Source of the DNA: Dolomedes plantarius
Taxonomy: Eukaryota > Arthropoda > Arachnida > Araneae > Dolomedidae
Reading direction: 5' to 3'
NCBI GenBank assembly: GCA_907164885.2
Contig: OU015495.1
Location: 98,357,332-98,421,331 of the forward strand
Length of the DNA: 64,000 bases
The notes under the pieces are model-generated. The model had not been told where the DNA came from, made no database searches, and was given only the letters and a program-made list of their open reading frames with translations. Shown here in pieces: positions 12,001-23,573 of this stretch; position 1 is the first letter of the stretch; every line of letters begins with the position of its first letter. The position numbers and the translations under genes were made by a program.

Positions 12001-14239
12001 AATGTCCCTTTCAAACAGCCTAATGATGGGTCGGTTAGTGTAAAGCAACATATGAAATCTCTTTTCAGTGATTTTGTATTGAAAGTACTTCATGTAATCG
12101 TGATTCAAGGAGAAATTCAAGCGTCGTATTCTGGTAGATGCTACTTTTTATTCGGGAAAATCTGCCTTGAGTCTTTAGGGAGGAGCCTCGCATATCATCT
12201 ATTCCCGTGTAAAGTAAAGGGGAATTTTTGCTCTCTATATTCTCCCTATCAGACTAGCAAAGGCATTATTTTTTAATTCTGTTTTCTGCATTTCGAAATC
12301 GATCTTTATTTGCAATGGAAGTGGTTTTTAAACATGTTTCTATCAACTCTAAGGTGTAATTGTCCTCACTTTGATAGATTTACATCTCTGCCTTTTACAA
12401 GTTCGCCAAACTTTCCAATAAAACAAGTAATGTAGCAATCAATGTCTTGACGACGTTTAACACAGGAAGAAACAATTATCGAAATTAATGAAATGATGAA
12501 TTTAATCAGTAACTCCTTGATGCGCATTTAAAAGCTCAAACCAAGTTTTGAATTAGCACTAAAGTGCTACTGCTATTCTAATTTAATATTTTTAAGACAA
12601 TCACAATTTTTTGTAGCGATAGACACCAATAACTGAATGCAAATTAAAATTTTGAAAAGTATGGGTTCTTAGTTCAACCGTCTTTTTCCATACGCAGGAC
12701 GCAGAATTCGACAGAATGCATTTTCTGATATGTAATTAGAAAGATTCCGAAAGGAAACCTCCCTATACTTTACCAGTGGGATTGACGATTTTCGATCTTA
12801 GACATCACAGGCAGGAACACTGATATATATATATATATATATACAAAATAATGTTAAATGTTTTTATAAAATAAAATTAACATCAACGGCTGGCTCTTAC
12901 AAAGAGGTTTTTTCTCTTTTTGTCCAGAGATTAATGAGGCAACTTACATTCGTCAAATGTGTTTGTAACTCCTTTGGTATTGGACATCGTTAAGTATTCA
13001 ATGGAACCATTGCTTTTTTTCCCCCGGCGTGTGACGTCACTAGTCCCTTACTTGTTCCTGGAAGTGCGAATTATTCAGTTTAACCAATCTTTCATCAAAA
13101 TTTTCCAACTCAACCTCCTCCTGCCGCAATAGGTTGATTCTATTCGGCAAAGAAATGACAATAAGTCGGCCTGTGAGGTTTTGGGCTCTACTCATATATT
13201 TTTCGTACAGCTATTCTGTTATGCTCCAAGATATCTGAGCTCATGCATAGAGCATTTTCTCGGCCATAGGTCGCCTAATGGAGTTAAGATTTTAATCTAG
13301 CTTATATGAATGCTCCTTTCAATTTCAAACTTTTCTAGAAACGACTTCCTGTGAAACATCAAAATACATTTGCCGCAGTATTCAAAGCCCATTGGAAATG
13401 GAAATTTAAAATATTTGCTTCTCCACTTTCACATTCGAAAAATAAATTACTCCGCCTGGTCTTCTATTCTCCCTCCTCCCCCCACAAAAAAAGAGCAGGG
13501 GTCTACACCAGCTAAACAGAGTTTAGTCTGAAAGATATTTTTTTAAATTGTGTATTCGCATGTAATAGCTTAATGAGAAAAATAATAGAATTCGTAAAGA
13601 AACCGCAGAAGAGGGAAGTTTACGATCGATGTTTTTGTAAAGCGGAAATAAATCAGCGAAAAAAATATTGGTTTGCGTGTTCTGGAGATGTTGTGAAAGA
13701 AGATGAACGTTTCTAAGTTTAGACTGCATATTCAGGTGGTTAATACCTACCGTACCTATCACCATATCGTTGAATAGGGTTCTCAGAATAATACTGTTTG
13801 TATAAACAAAGAGCATTTCCAATAAAAATAAGCATAATTGAACACTTGAAGATCAGTAGTATGTGAAAAGTCATTCTTAATAAACGCATTCTTAATTAGA
13901 ATTTTCAATGAACTCCTACTTGTTTACTAGCCCAGAACGATGAGTAGGATTTTTAAGTCCTTCTTTTCACAGCTTTTTACAGCTAATATTTAAAAGCAGG
14001 CGTTAAATTTTTTTTTGGAGTATTTATTTTTCGTAACATTTCCAGATATATGCGCCATTTTTCACTGGCGGGAAGAATGCGTTTAGCTAACAAGACCAGA
14101 TACTTTTAGACAAATATAGTTTAGACATCCAAAGGATGCATTGAATAATCCCACCTTATGGGTTGTTTGTTTGTAATCCATAAAGTTGATTGTTCGGTCG
14201 ATCAGAACTAGAATAAGATTATGATTCTGGATTTAATGT
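12001..14239. other. No gene recognised; short TA microsatellite
   Basis: A (TA)n run of about 20 bp lies near 12823-12842. The open frame continuing out of the SINE to 12276 and the minus-strand frame at 13523-13822 show no family signature. Confidence 0.5.
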
Positions 14240-14560
14240 CATAAAGCCTATGTGCCCGGAGTGAAAAAGGCTTCAAATTTATTCCCGAGCAGATATCCAA
14301 ATAAAGAGCGAAACTCTCTCTCTCTCGCACATAATCTCCGCCGGAAGCACAGTGCTAACGAAGCGCCGGGAGTGAACCTTCATTCTCTCTCAGTTTCAAG
14401 GATAACAAAAGATACGAACTCTCGAAAAGCAAGCTCGTTGTTTACGAAAATTCAGAGGCGATAGGGAAACGGAAGTGTCTGGCCCATGTATGTATATAAA
14501 AGAACGCGGAAGCCGGCTATGAATCGGTTTCCTGGAATAAGCCGGGCATCACTGGTAAAG
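14240..14560 (+). promoter_or_regulatory. CpG-richer segment with TATA box, candidate promoter
   Basis: This segment has about 20 CpG dinucleotides by hand count, far more than its surroundings. It also has a CTCTCTCTCTC run (a GAGA-type motif on the other strand) and a clear TATATAAAAG at 14493-14502. About 25-30 bases downstream the sequence stays G+C-rich (GCGGAAGCCGGCTATGAA). The combination resembles an arthropod core promoter reading rightward. I see no convincing coding exon after it, so this may be a promoter with a non-coding first exon, or a promoter-like repeat fragment. Confidence 0.35.
14493..14502 (+). promoter_or_regulatory. TATA box candidate
   Basis: TATATAAAAG fits the metazoan TATA consensus and sits inside the CpG-richer segment. 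The predicted start would be near 14523-14528. A TATA-like string alone is weak evidence in A+T-rich DNA; the G+C-rich surroundings raise it slightly. Confidence 0.35.
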
Positions 14561-16679
14561 AATGAATTACGTTATAGTTACGTAATTAGGGTAGGTTTTG
14601 CTGTTCACAGGGGTTGAGAACTAAGCTCTGATTTTTATTCGGGCACCCCCACCCCCAACCTACACTAGGCAGAGGCAGTGAGAAACAGAATAGCAGTTTC
14701 AACTATAATGTTTAACACTTTTTGACCTCTATATTGAAGTTATTAATGAGTTTAAATTTATTACAAAAAATTATATTGAAGATAAACTTTTCTTCAAACT
14801 TTAATAACGAATGTGACGCAACAGTTGACCTCAAAGATCTTCATTCCCCACGTTAAAAATGGTGGGGAATTTTCTTCCTGCTGTCTGTCCCATTAAACAT
14901 TAACAAATGCACCTCTTTGAATTTTTTTCTCCAATATAAATTCAGGTTTTTAAATGCGGTGTGGGAATTTGAAAATCCCTTCTATTCCCCACTAGAAATT
15001 TGAATCATTTTTAAACATCAATAGGTTAATGTCCTATAAAAAATTCACTCCCAAAAGTTTCAAAATTTTGAAAACACCACACTCTTTTTAAATATTCTGC
15101 TTTAAGATGCCGAAAACAGAATTCAAATATATGCATTTGATAAAGCGTGTTTAGGAAACGACTAAGAGTAAAATACCCAATAGTTTAACATGGGAATTGA
15201 GTCACAGAGAGGTCAACTGATACGTCGCCATAATACAATTTAGTAAAGTGGAGGACCAGTAGATAAAATATAAGAAAAAAGAAAAGCTTTGTTTCTTTTG
15301 CGGTAATTTTCACTTTTGTTGCTAGCACAAACTAGTTCACGCGTTTTCTCTCTCACTGTCACATGCATTCCTATCCACCCACTAACCCCTTATTTGCTTG
15401 AATACACATTACAGGACCTTGATAGTCTTGTCGAAATACACTAATGTATACATGACCTATCTGCTTCAAATAGTTTCACATCACTGTGTAATCCGTCTCT
15501 TTTCAGGATCCGTTTAAAAATTTTGGCATCATTCCTGGCGCAGAAGTACAGAAATACACGAAATGGTCGAATACACTCACACGTGCACTTTAAGTTCTTT
15601 AAATGGGCGAGCTATGCTTGAATGATTCAGTTAAGGGTAACAGTAGGATGAAAAACCAGCCGGGATTATACACTCAATAAAGCATGCTTTTTGACAGAGC
15701 ATCATCGTTTACTAAAAAATAATGTATTTTTGGAATTGATTCACACGGTAAAAACATTTCTACTCTAAACAAAATTGATAATTATAACTAAATATTATAT
15801 AGAAAAGTTTTTATACCTGTATATATGTCTGAATTTATACAAAAGTTTTCCTAAGTATTAATAACCAAAACTTTTGAAAATATTAATTACTAACTACAAG
15901 TTTTTTCATAGAAAAATTACCAATCTACATTATTTCTTTTTGGATATCAAATCTCTCAAACACAAAATATTAAATTAAAAAATTTCAGACTCACCGTCTG
16001 AAATGACACGATTTCAAATAATTTTGTAAGGACAGAATAATATATTAACGTACTATGGCTATTCATTAAATTATTAAACGTTAATACGTTCATAATTTAC
16101 AGAACCTCGATTTTATTTCTTCTCGTTAAAAGTAAAGCCATAGATGCTAAATGTACCCCTACGGCGCTCAGTCCCGGCCGGAATTTTCGAGGAGGGTGGG
16201 TATAAGTAAAGGAAAGCTGTGGCTTTCGGGGTCAAAGTACATGCCGAGGATAAAGGGGTAGAGGTAAGAAAAAATGACGAGAGGCCCTTTAATGGGAACT
16301 TTCAGGCCCATAGCAACAGCGAGTGATTGGCCAATCGAATCTTTTAAATTTCCTTGTTTTTTCACTTACCAGGTGAGTGTGATGCCAGATTTTAAACAGA
16401 TCGTTTTCTAAGTAAGTCCTGAAATAAGATGCAAGGGAAGTTACGAATTCTGTTCGGTGTGTGTGTGTGTGTGGGGGGGGGGGGTTATTAAAGAAAATAT
16501 GATGATAAAAGATGATATATAGCTTGTCTTGCAGGTGTTTCAGTAATGGAATTAAAAAATGAAGAAAACTGTGTTTTTCCCCCACCTTTGTCTTGTATTA
16601 CCCTACACGTAACATCCATTCAGTATTTATGCCCACTTTGGCGAAAGTGCAGTCACGTGATCATGCGAAAGAGAGATTA
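14561..16679. other. No gene recognised; GT/G low-complexity run
   Basis: A (GT)n run leading into a run of G lies at about 16459-16485. The segment TTCGGGCACCCC near 14638 resembles one near 3302. Open frames at 16168-16585 on the minus strand are partly built on the GT/G run (a Thr-His-Pro repeat) and are not genes. Confidence 0.5.
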
Positions 16680-17433
16680 TCTATATACATAAAACAGTTC
16701 CGTAACTGACTGACTGACATACAACGCACAGACCAAACCGTTGGATCTAAAGGGCTGAAATTTTGCATGGCGATTCTTCTTATAGTGTAGGGGTGCACTA
16801 AGAAAGATTTTTGAAAAATTCTTCTTAGATTTTTAAAATTAAATTTTTAAGCTGTTTTATTGACTTTTTAAAAATATTAATTTGAGGGTTATGAAATTTA
16901 TATCACGAGAAAGATCATAAAAATTTCTTTAAAATGAGATCTTTTTCGAATCTTTACCTCCATTTTCTAATTTTTGGTGAATTTTTAAAGATTAATTTTT
17001 AGAATTTAATTTATTAAATGCTGATCACGTGATTTATTTTTCTGGTACTTTAAATAAATTTATCTTCACGTGAATAAAAACTAAATACACAAATTTCTTT
17101 TTCTTTCTAATGCGGTAGACGATTGGACATTATCCAAAAAAATATTAAAATACAGTAAAAGATATTATGTCCCTCAAACTGTACTATATTAACTGTACTA
17201 TATTCTTTAGTATGTCCTATTACATTTAATTTGAATATATTCTTCTACATTATTTTGTCTATAAAAATATCCCTTACGATTTTTTTTATAAATATATTTG
17301 TTTTTTTACATCAATTGTATGCATTGGTTGTCGTATTTATTATAAATACATATATATTTGGCATTAATTGCATACATTGACCGTTGTATTTAATTTGAAT
17401 ATAATCCGTAGCGAATTGCGGGTTTTCAGCTAG
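16680..17433 (+). mobile_element. Non-autonomous Helitron, family 1, copy 1
   Basis: The element begins TCTATATACATAAAACAG after an A and ends GGTTTTCAGCTAG before a T. The 5'-TC, 3'-CTAG and A|T insertion site without target duplication are the diagnostic Helitron features. It shares conserved blocks with copies at 41484, 45514, 51753 (minus) and 62584 (minus): the 5' CCGTAACTGACTGAC, then GGGCTGAAATTTTGCATGG, then TTTAATTTGAATAT near the 3' end. It has no Rep/helicase frame and would rely on a distant autonomous copy. No strong 3' hairpin is visible, which is a weakness of the call. Confidence 0.8.
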
Positions 17434-17506
17434 TTTCTAATACAAAGCCTAGTCATTTTTTTACTTCCTCGATAGTGGAAGAGGGTAAAATCGCTTTATG
17501 ATACCA

Positions 17507-17643
17507 TTTTTAACGTAGGATTACGTTCCTCAATAACGGTCCTGCAGAAAGAAAAAAATTGTCCCGCGTCGCGAGTTATAATTTTGGCAGCGCGCCAAAC
17601 CCGTAGCAGTAAACAGTTAAATAGAAAAGTACCAAAATGCGTA
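17507..17643 (+). mobile_element. DINE-1/Helentron-like element, 5' fragment, copy B
   Basis: It starts TTTTAACGTAGGATTACG and keeps the family's 5' block (TATAATTTTGGCAGCGCG, GTAGCAGTAAACAGTTAA, AAAGTACCAAAATGCG). It then stops: the microsatellite, inverted subterminal repeat and stem-loop are missing. It lies 74 bp downstream of the Helitron at 16680-17433. Confidence 0.7.
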
Positions 17644-18026
17644 CCAAATGAGTGGCAAATATGGAAAGAATGAACTATGTGTTACTCGTTGTTTGAGGTG
17701 GTAAATGTTGCAAGTTACAGATTTCGTAATCACTCAACACTGAAACTTTAATTAAACACAGTATTTCGTTTTTCCTTTAGTAATTAATATCTAACGGACA
17801 GACAGTTACTGAAAGATAATTCAAATTTACGAAAACATACAATTTTATCATTCCAGTCTAAAATATAAATAAAAATACAGATCTAATTAATGTCTAACTA
17901 ATATTTTTGATATTTTGATTCAATGTAGTGTATTATTGGGAAAGATACTTTCCCGATAACGCAAAAGGCAAGCAAGTATAATTTTCATAAGTTCAACAAA
18001 ATGTCATATTTGATAAGAATAGTTTA
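17644..18026. other. No gene recognised
   Basis: A+T-rich spacer between two mobile elements, with nothing conserved seen. Confidence 0.5.
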
Positions 18027-18257
18027 GGCCTGTGGCGGCCTTGTGGTACAGCACGCTGGCTTTCGGTGCTGAGGGTGCTCGAATCGAATCCCGGCGTCGC
18101 GTCACTAAAATGCCTCTGTTCGTGTCATCCCTTCATAGGGGGTAATGCTGGTCCGCCTATATGGTGCCCCCATACTAAAATGGCCAGAAAAACTGCGGTG
18201 TATTATAGGCGAATGTCTTCACGACAAGTGCCTCCTCCGCATTGGTAAAAAGAAAAA
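18027..18257 (+). mobile_element. tRNA-derived SINE, family 1, copy 2
   Basis: It has the same head and body as the SINE at 11767. The A-box region is TGGCGGCCTTGTGGTACAGC, the B-box is GAATCGAATCC, and the shared body includes CCTTCATAGGGGGTAATGCT and GCCTATATGGTGCCCCCA. It ends in an A-rich tail interrupted by G. Target duplications are not clear (A-rich flanks), so the ends are approximate. Differences from copy 1 include small indels such as an extra GAGG-containing segment before the B-box. Confidence 0.8.
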
Positions 18258-18853
18258 ATATTTTAAGAAAATCACACAACAATATCTAACAACAGGAATA
18301 AAAAGGAAATTTAAGCAATAATTAACATTTAACAAAACTTAATGCAAAAATTTCAAAGAACATATCTTGTTTAAGGGTACACAATCTCCCTTTTTATATT
18401 TACACGTTTTCCGTAGTGATTTTCCTACACAAATGTTATTCATTTAATGATCATTATGCATATAAAAATACTTGAAGAATCTGAAGTTTTAAATCCAAAA
18501 TTATTTTTATTAGTTATTTTATATATATTTATCTACCGAACCAACTTGTCTATTTGCATAACTTTTTTCACTATTGTTGATAGAAGTGGTTTTTAAATTA
18601 TTATCTATGTTCGTGATTTGTTCGTGCCGAAACGTGACTGGCAGAAAACGAAGATCACTTCCGGCATAGCATGTAATGTAATCGATTACACATACGTCAA
18701 GGTATACTATAGCAATTTTTTTTTTGTTCAGATTGCTTCATCCTAACGAGAGTCATTACAGAATATTCGGGGACTCTGCCGAGTGAATCACCCGACAGAA
18801 CAAAGTTGGACACATAACATTTCGTTCAGATACCTCATACGTAATTTTATATA
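18258..18853. other. No gene recognised
   Basis: A+T-rich DNA between the SINE and the Tc1 element, with no conserved signal. Confidence 0.5.
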
Positions 18854-19078
18854 CAGTGGCTCCCAAAAGTGTTCGTAAACTTACGATTTTCAATGAAATA
18901 GGGGTCTATTCATTAATTAAAACTAATATTTCAGAATCAGTATTTAATAATAAGATCTATAATCTATTCTTAACAAAACTACATGAAATATTTTAAAAAC
19001 ATAGTAAAACTTTATTTTTAAGAAACCAATAACCAAAAAGTAAGAAAAACTTTATCTCACAAAAGTCATCGTACACTT
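18854..19078 (+). repeat. Left terminal inverted repeat of the Tc1 element
   Basis: Matches the reverse complement of 20292-20516 across its length. The outer end is CAGTGGCTCCC and the inner end is near GTACACTTG. Confidence 0.88.
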
Positions 19079-19124
19079 GTAAAAAATCTCTACATATTAG
19101 TGAATATTCTAATTTTTCGTTAAA

Positions 19125-20151
19125 TTAATATTTAGTAGGATATCCTTTAGCATCCACAACAGCTTTTAAACGCCAGGGAATATATTGCACAAGTTTTTTG
19201 TAATTTCTGTATCAATCTTCATTTATTCTTCCGTCATAATTGTTTTTAGTTCGCTTTTCGTGTGAATGTCGTGTTTTCGTACTCGAACCTCCAGTTCTCT
19301 TCAAATATGTTCTATTGGGTTTAAATCTGGCGATTGAGGTGGTGTTTTCAAAACTTGTGGACAATTATAGAGACTCCAGATGCGAACGTTGAGAGCCGTG
19401 TGCTTAGGATCGTTATCTTGACAGAAAAAAAAAGTTGTTTCCAATACCCAAATTTTGGGCTGATAATTTTGAATTGTCTATTAAAATATTTATATAAACA
19501 GCATGATTCATTATGCCATCAATAAATACCAAATTACCGAGCCCTGATGCTGACATGTATCCCCACACAAGGACACCTCCACCGCCATTCTTAAATGTTC
19601 CTACTAAGTTCTTGGGATTAACTTCCTCATTTTTTCTTCTCCATACAATTATACGCCCATCGGAACCAAAAATGTTAAACTTCCTTTCATAGGCAACTAA
19701 GACATTATTCCAATTCGTATGGGGCTTATTTATCATTGATAGTGCGAACGAAAGCCTATGCTTTCTGTTTTTCTCACTCACAAAAAATTTTCTAAGGGCA
19801 GAACGCCCATGTAATCCAGCTGCTCTGAGAACTCGTAGAACAGTTTCAGGTGAAATTGAAGTAGAAAATGTTTCATTAAATTCTGCAGAAACTTTTACAG
19901 CACTCAAGTGGATTTTTCACAAATTTTCTAATTATAAATCTCTGATCACGTTTTGTTAACTTTGCCGGACGATCTTTTCTTACCTTGTTTTCGATCCGAT
20001 TTTCTTCTTTAAAGCGTTTTATCACATACTGCACAGTAGAATGGGATAAATTAAGGAATTTAGCAAAATTCCGAACTCATTTACCACTACTATGATGAAA
20101 AATAATCAATTTTCGAATGCTGTTTGTTGTATCTTTACGACTACGAGCCAT
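19125..20151 (-). pseudogene. Tc1-like DD34E transposase, disrupted
   Basis: The frame-corrected reading runs from ATG at 20151 to a stop at 19125-19127, about 342 codons, the usual Tc1 transposase length. The N-terminus (MARSRKDTTNSIRKL) leads a helix-turn-helix DNA-binding region. The catalytic core includes KFNIFGSDGR, VWGYMSASGLGNLVFIDG and, further on, DNDPKHT and PPQSPDLNPIEH, which hold the second D and the final E. The first catalytic D is lost: the usual SDES before KFNIF reads YER here. There is a premature stop in the N-terminal part (before VRNFAKFLNLSHSTVQ), a frameshift near 19907, another near 19415, and TGA in place of the conserved W after NPIEH. It cannot make active enzyme. 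The longest open piece is 19413-19907. Confidence 0.88.
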
Positions 20152-20291
20152 TTTTAAAAAATAAATAGAATATTACGGAGTAGGCAAGCAAAAACTAAAG
20201 CTAAACAATATTTTAAATGCCACCACAATACAAAAATAAAAATAAAGCGCCAGATGATAATTTTAATTATGAATTTATCCGAAAATATCTC

Positions 20292-20516
20292 CAGTGTACG
20301 ATGACTTTTGTGAGATAAAGTTTTTGTTACTTTTTGATTACTGGTTTCTTAAAAATAAAGTTTTATAATGTTTTCAAAATATTTCATATAGTTTTGTTAA
20401 TAATAGATTATAGATCTTATTATTAAATACTCATTCTGAAATATTCATTTTAATTAATGGATAGACCCCTATTTCATTGAAAATCGTAAGTGTACGAACA
20501 CTTTGGGGAGCCACTG
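20292..20516 (-). repeat. Right terminal inverted repeat of the Tc1 element
   Basis: Inverted partner of 18854-19078. Both arms share the inner segment GATGACTTTTGTGAGATAAA. Confidence 0.88.
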
Positions 20517-20806
20517 TATATTCTTTTAAAGACAGCGAATTTTAAAACATTCTATTTCAAGATAAATAGAGTAAAGATTTACAAAAAGGTACCAATAAAC
20601 AGAACAGCATAAAAGTGAATACAGCATCGCAATTATCCGAGCCACAACAGTATGGATAACACCTCCCCTGCTCTTTCATAATTGAAAAGCATTTTTTTGC
20701 ATACTTGCCCTCATATTCGTAATTTTCAAGGGGACTTCTGGAACCCACGTGACACGAATCAACAAGACATCCACTAGAGCGCAAGGGCATGAGGCTCATA
20801 GCTTAA

Positions 20807-20983
20807 GGCCCTGTTCACACTACATTCGGGAGTTGCGTTGCGTTACTCCGTTGGATCCGAGATTGTTGGCATGACTTGAGATTGGTTTGTCGCATCACGT
20901 GGTCAAGGAATTGAGCCCTGTTATTGATTGAGTTTTTTCTCGCTGACGCTACGTAACGCTGCGGATTCAGTGTGAACAGGCCG
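20807..20983. mobile_element. PIF/Harbinger-type MITE, copy 2
   Basis: The left end GGCCCTGTTCACACT and the right end (read inward) CGGCCTGTTCACACTGAAT are inverted repeats. TAA is present on both sides (20804-20806 and 20984-20986). The termini resemble those of the foldback at 10927-11114, but the interior is not a full palindrome. Internal GCGTTGCGTTAC and the right-arm GCGTTACGTAGCG suggest more extended, diverged arms. Non-coding. Confidence 0.72.
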
Positions 20984-20986
20984 TAA

Positions 20987-22736
20987 TTTTCCATTCGTTG
21001 ACAGTTTCTGCCAGGTGGAAAGGATCTACTGATTACTGATTTTGCTCTTTTTTGTGTGTCTCTCACCCCCCACGATGTTCCGAGAAACGTATCGACAACA
21101 GAAGATGCTTGTATGAGGAACTAACTAAATCTCGTAAAACTTCGAAGAAAGTACAAAATGGTCGTCTAGCGTCTCCAAAACCTCTATTCGGAAACGAACG
21201 TGACGAGGTCCGCAAAACAATGTGTGTTTACTACTAAAAAAAAAATATACAATTGGTATGCTTTCTACTTGTTCAAGTTTATTTTTTTTAACGGTGACTT
21301 TCTGCAGCAATGTATTTTTTTCTTTGATGAGTTACGAACATTAATAAAATTTTAACGGAGATAAAGGAGTTCCTAAGTTGTCATTCGGGATGTCGAAGCT
21401 GAATTTCAGGAAGATCAGAATGTGCTATAATGTATATTTTATGCTTTTCAACAGAGATAGTGGCAATTTAGGTACAGCATACCATCATGTTTAACTGATT
21501 TAACAAGTTTTCTGTTTCATTGCATCCTTGTTTTCTATATGTATAGAACATGTAATCTCCATGACCTCAAAATTATGGGCATGACCTCTGAGTATGCTAT
21601 AATGATTTCTTGGTTTTGAAGAATTCAGGTTAAAAGCTGAGAGCAACAACATGCGAATCAAGAAACATGATTACGAGTCATTAAGATCAGCTTTCTCTGA
21701 TAAATATTTTCAGAATAACTAACTACGTTAATCCAGAGAACAATGAAGCAGTGTCTTAAGGCCAACTCCCATTAGTTTTTTCTGTCGTCCAATGCATGAT
21801 TACTTACACACAGAGAAACGCCCCGAGAATGACAACTTGTTTTGACACTCCAAAAACGAAAGATACAAAAGTTAAGCAAAAAAAGGTTTCAAGGCCGAGC
21901 TCGGGTGGGATGCTGTTGGCGAAAGTGATTAAGAGGCAGGGACTCATCCAAGATAAATGGAAGGAATAATTCGATACTAAATTTTTAAGTTTATAATGAT
22001 CCAAAGGCGGACTGACTGCTCGATAATAAAAGCCTAAAATAACTGAGTCATATGCATGGCTTTTACTACTGCTCCAACACTTTATAGGTTATGCTAATGG
22101 CGGCTGAGTCGACAAAGGTGACAACAAAATTGCATCGTCATTCGCATCGTTCACACAAACATTTTGGACTAAGCAACTATTAGAGTGAGCTTTCATTTCA
22201 GGTGTCGTAAGAATACGTAAAACTTTACGTCTGCAAAGTTTGTTTTTGTACTCAGATATCTGAGGTGACGTATCAAGCATTTTGTTGCGGATTATAGCCA
22301 AGGGAAATCACAATTTCAATATGATGCTTATAGAAGCGGTCGTTTTTCTATGAATGCCTTCTTAAATGACCTGTTTTTGTAGAAACTAAAATATTACACT
22401 GATTTTTTAAAGTTAATTGAAAGGGAAAATTTAAAATCATATGCTCTGAATACCTTCAAATGTTGAGTTATATCCCCAATAAAGTTTATCACGCGTAAAT
22501 AGTTCTCTTGAAAGTCTTTTTTCTCTGAACTTTACAACGGCATGTATGTACACAACACATTAAACAAGAAAGAAAGATTATCGAATTCGAAACGCAGTCG
22601 AATAAGGGCGTTTTAACATTCGTATTTTGTAAACTAAAGCGAAGAACCAGTGACAGATTGATTTCATGGCGTGTGTTTTGGAGCGATTTCGAAACAAGAT
22701 TGATGGTAGAGTTCGCCTGGATATTTAGAAGCTATA
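20987..22736. other. No gene recognised
   Basis: The open frame 21052-21237 lies in a slightly CpG-richer stretch (21060-21220) but has no motif I recognise and no clear splice context. Other frames here are short and featureless. Confidence 0.45.
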
Positions 22737-22744
22737 GTGTAATG
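22737..22744 (+). repeat. 8-bp target-site duplication (left) of the hAT element
   Basis: GTGTAATG is repeated exactly at 23566-23573. An 8-bp duplication is diagnostic of the hAT superfamily. Confidence 0.9.
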
Positions 22745-23565
22745 CAGTGCTCCGCAACCGCCCTGCCGGGGCACACTAGTGTGCCGCGATGTTATCTTGA
22801 CTGTGCCGCGGTGATTTTATCGATTATAATAATAAAAAAAATTAACCACCGCTATTAGTTAGAAATTTTTCTCATTAAAATATTCCTCTAAATTTTTGCT
22901 AATAAGTAATTTCTCTAGGTCGAAATTATACACAAAACAAAAACATGTTGTTACCATACACTGTATGTATGCTCGAGCATCATATTTCTAGATTTCAGTT
23001 AAGAAAGAATATTCACAAATTTCTCACAAGGCCATTGCAATTTTGCTCCCTTTTCCTACGACATACTTATGCGAACAAAGTTTTTCGACACTGGTTCTAA
23101 TTAAAAATGACAAACGATCATGTTTAAAGCGTCTTGACCATGAACTTCGAGTAGCTCTTTCTAATATAGAGCCAAGTATAAAACGTACATATGTTCATCT
23201 AAACAAGATCAAATATCTCATTAATAAACTAGTTATGCTTAAATTAACTTTGATTTATTAGGCTTAAGTAAAGACCAAAAAACAAATTTTAATATAAAAA
23301 TTTAAAGAGAAAATTTTTTACTTGTAAACTATAACTTTATATTTTTGTTCTTGTGTTGGTGTACAATTCAAAATGGTTTATATAAAACTTAAAGGATTAT
23401 AATTATCTTGATACATAGACCTGCTTTATTGTGTTTTTTTATCTAATAAAAACATATACGTATTCATTATAATTTATGTATTTGCAAGCTTTTTCTTGTA
23501 GTGTGCCGCGGAATTATCGAAAAAACGTTGTTGTGCCGTGGAAGATAAAAGGTAGCTGAGTTCTG
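22745..23565 (+). mobile_element. hAT element, internally deleted (821 bp)
   Basis: The ends are CAGTGCTCCGCAACC and, inverted, CAGAACTCAGCTACC, matching at most positions. They are flanked by an exact 8-bp GTGTAATG duplication. Subterminal GTGCCGCG/GTGTGCCGCGG motifs recur near both ends (about 22780-22812 and 23500-23545), which are probably transposase-binding repeats. Only the 3' end of a transposase gene remains inside. Confidence 0.9.
22989..23261 (+). pseudogene. hAT transposase C-terminal dimerisation domain, remnant
   Basis: A reading frame opens after a stop near 22997 and runs to 23261. It includes PFPTTYLCEQSFSTL and IKNDKRSCLKRLDHELRVAL, the conserved C-terminal hAT dimerisation region (PTTSxxxERxFS-like signature). 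The N-terminal BED zinc finger and the RNase H-like catalytic core are absent, so this is roughly the last 70-90 residues of a protein normally over 500 long. The ATG at 23043 is an internal codon, not a true start. The closest family likeness is to the hAT proteins that gave rise to the ZMYM/FAM200-type genes. Nothing suggests domestication. Confidence 0.8.
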
Positions 23566-23573
23566 GTGTAATG
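23566..23573 (+). repeat. 8-bp target-site duplication (right) of the hAT element
   Basis: Exact second copy of GTGTAATG. Confidence 0.9.

Larger units (their letters stand above)
18854..20516 (-). mobile_element. Tc1/mariner element with 225-bp terminal inverted repeats
   Basis: The element is 1663 bp long. Both ends start CAGTGGCTCCC and are bordered by TA (18852-18853 and 20517-20518), the Tc1/mariner target duplication. The inverted repeats are unusually long: 18854-19078 pairs with 20292-20516 with only scattered mismatches (for example TGTTCGTAAACTTACG against TGTTCGTACACTTACG). A Tc1-type DDE transposase remnant lies on the minus strand between them. The long repeats place it among Tc1-like elements with an IR/DR-like layout. 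Confidence 0.9.

Noticed and set aside
11762..12276. Several overlapping open frames on both strands
   Set aside because: They lie across a SINE with clear target duplications and run out into its flank; not genes.
16289..16585. 98-residue minus-strand frame
   Set aside because: Its Pro/Thr-His stretch is a GT/G-run artefact and the rest has no conserved motif.
19413..19907. Intact 164-residue gene
   Set aside because: It is the middle third of a broken Tc1 transposase; motifs continue in other frames on both sides.
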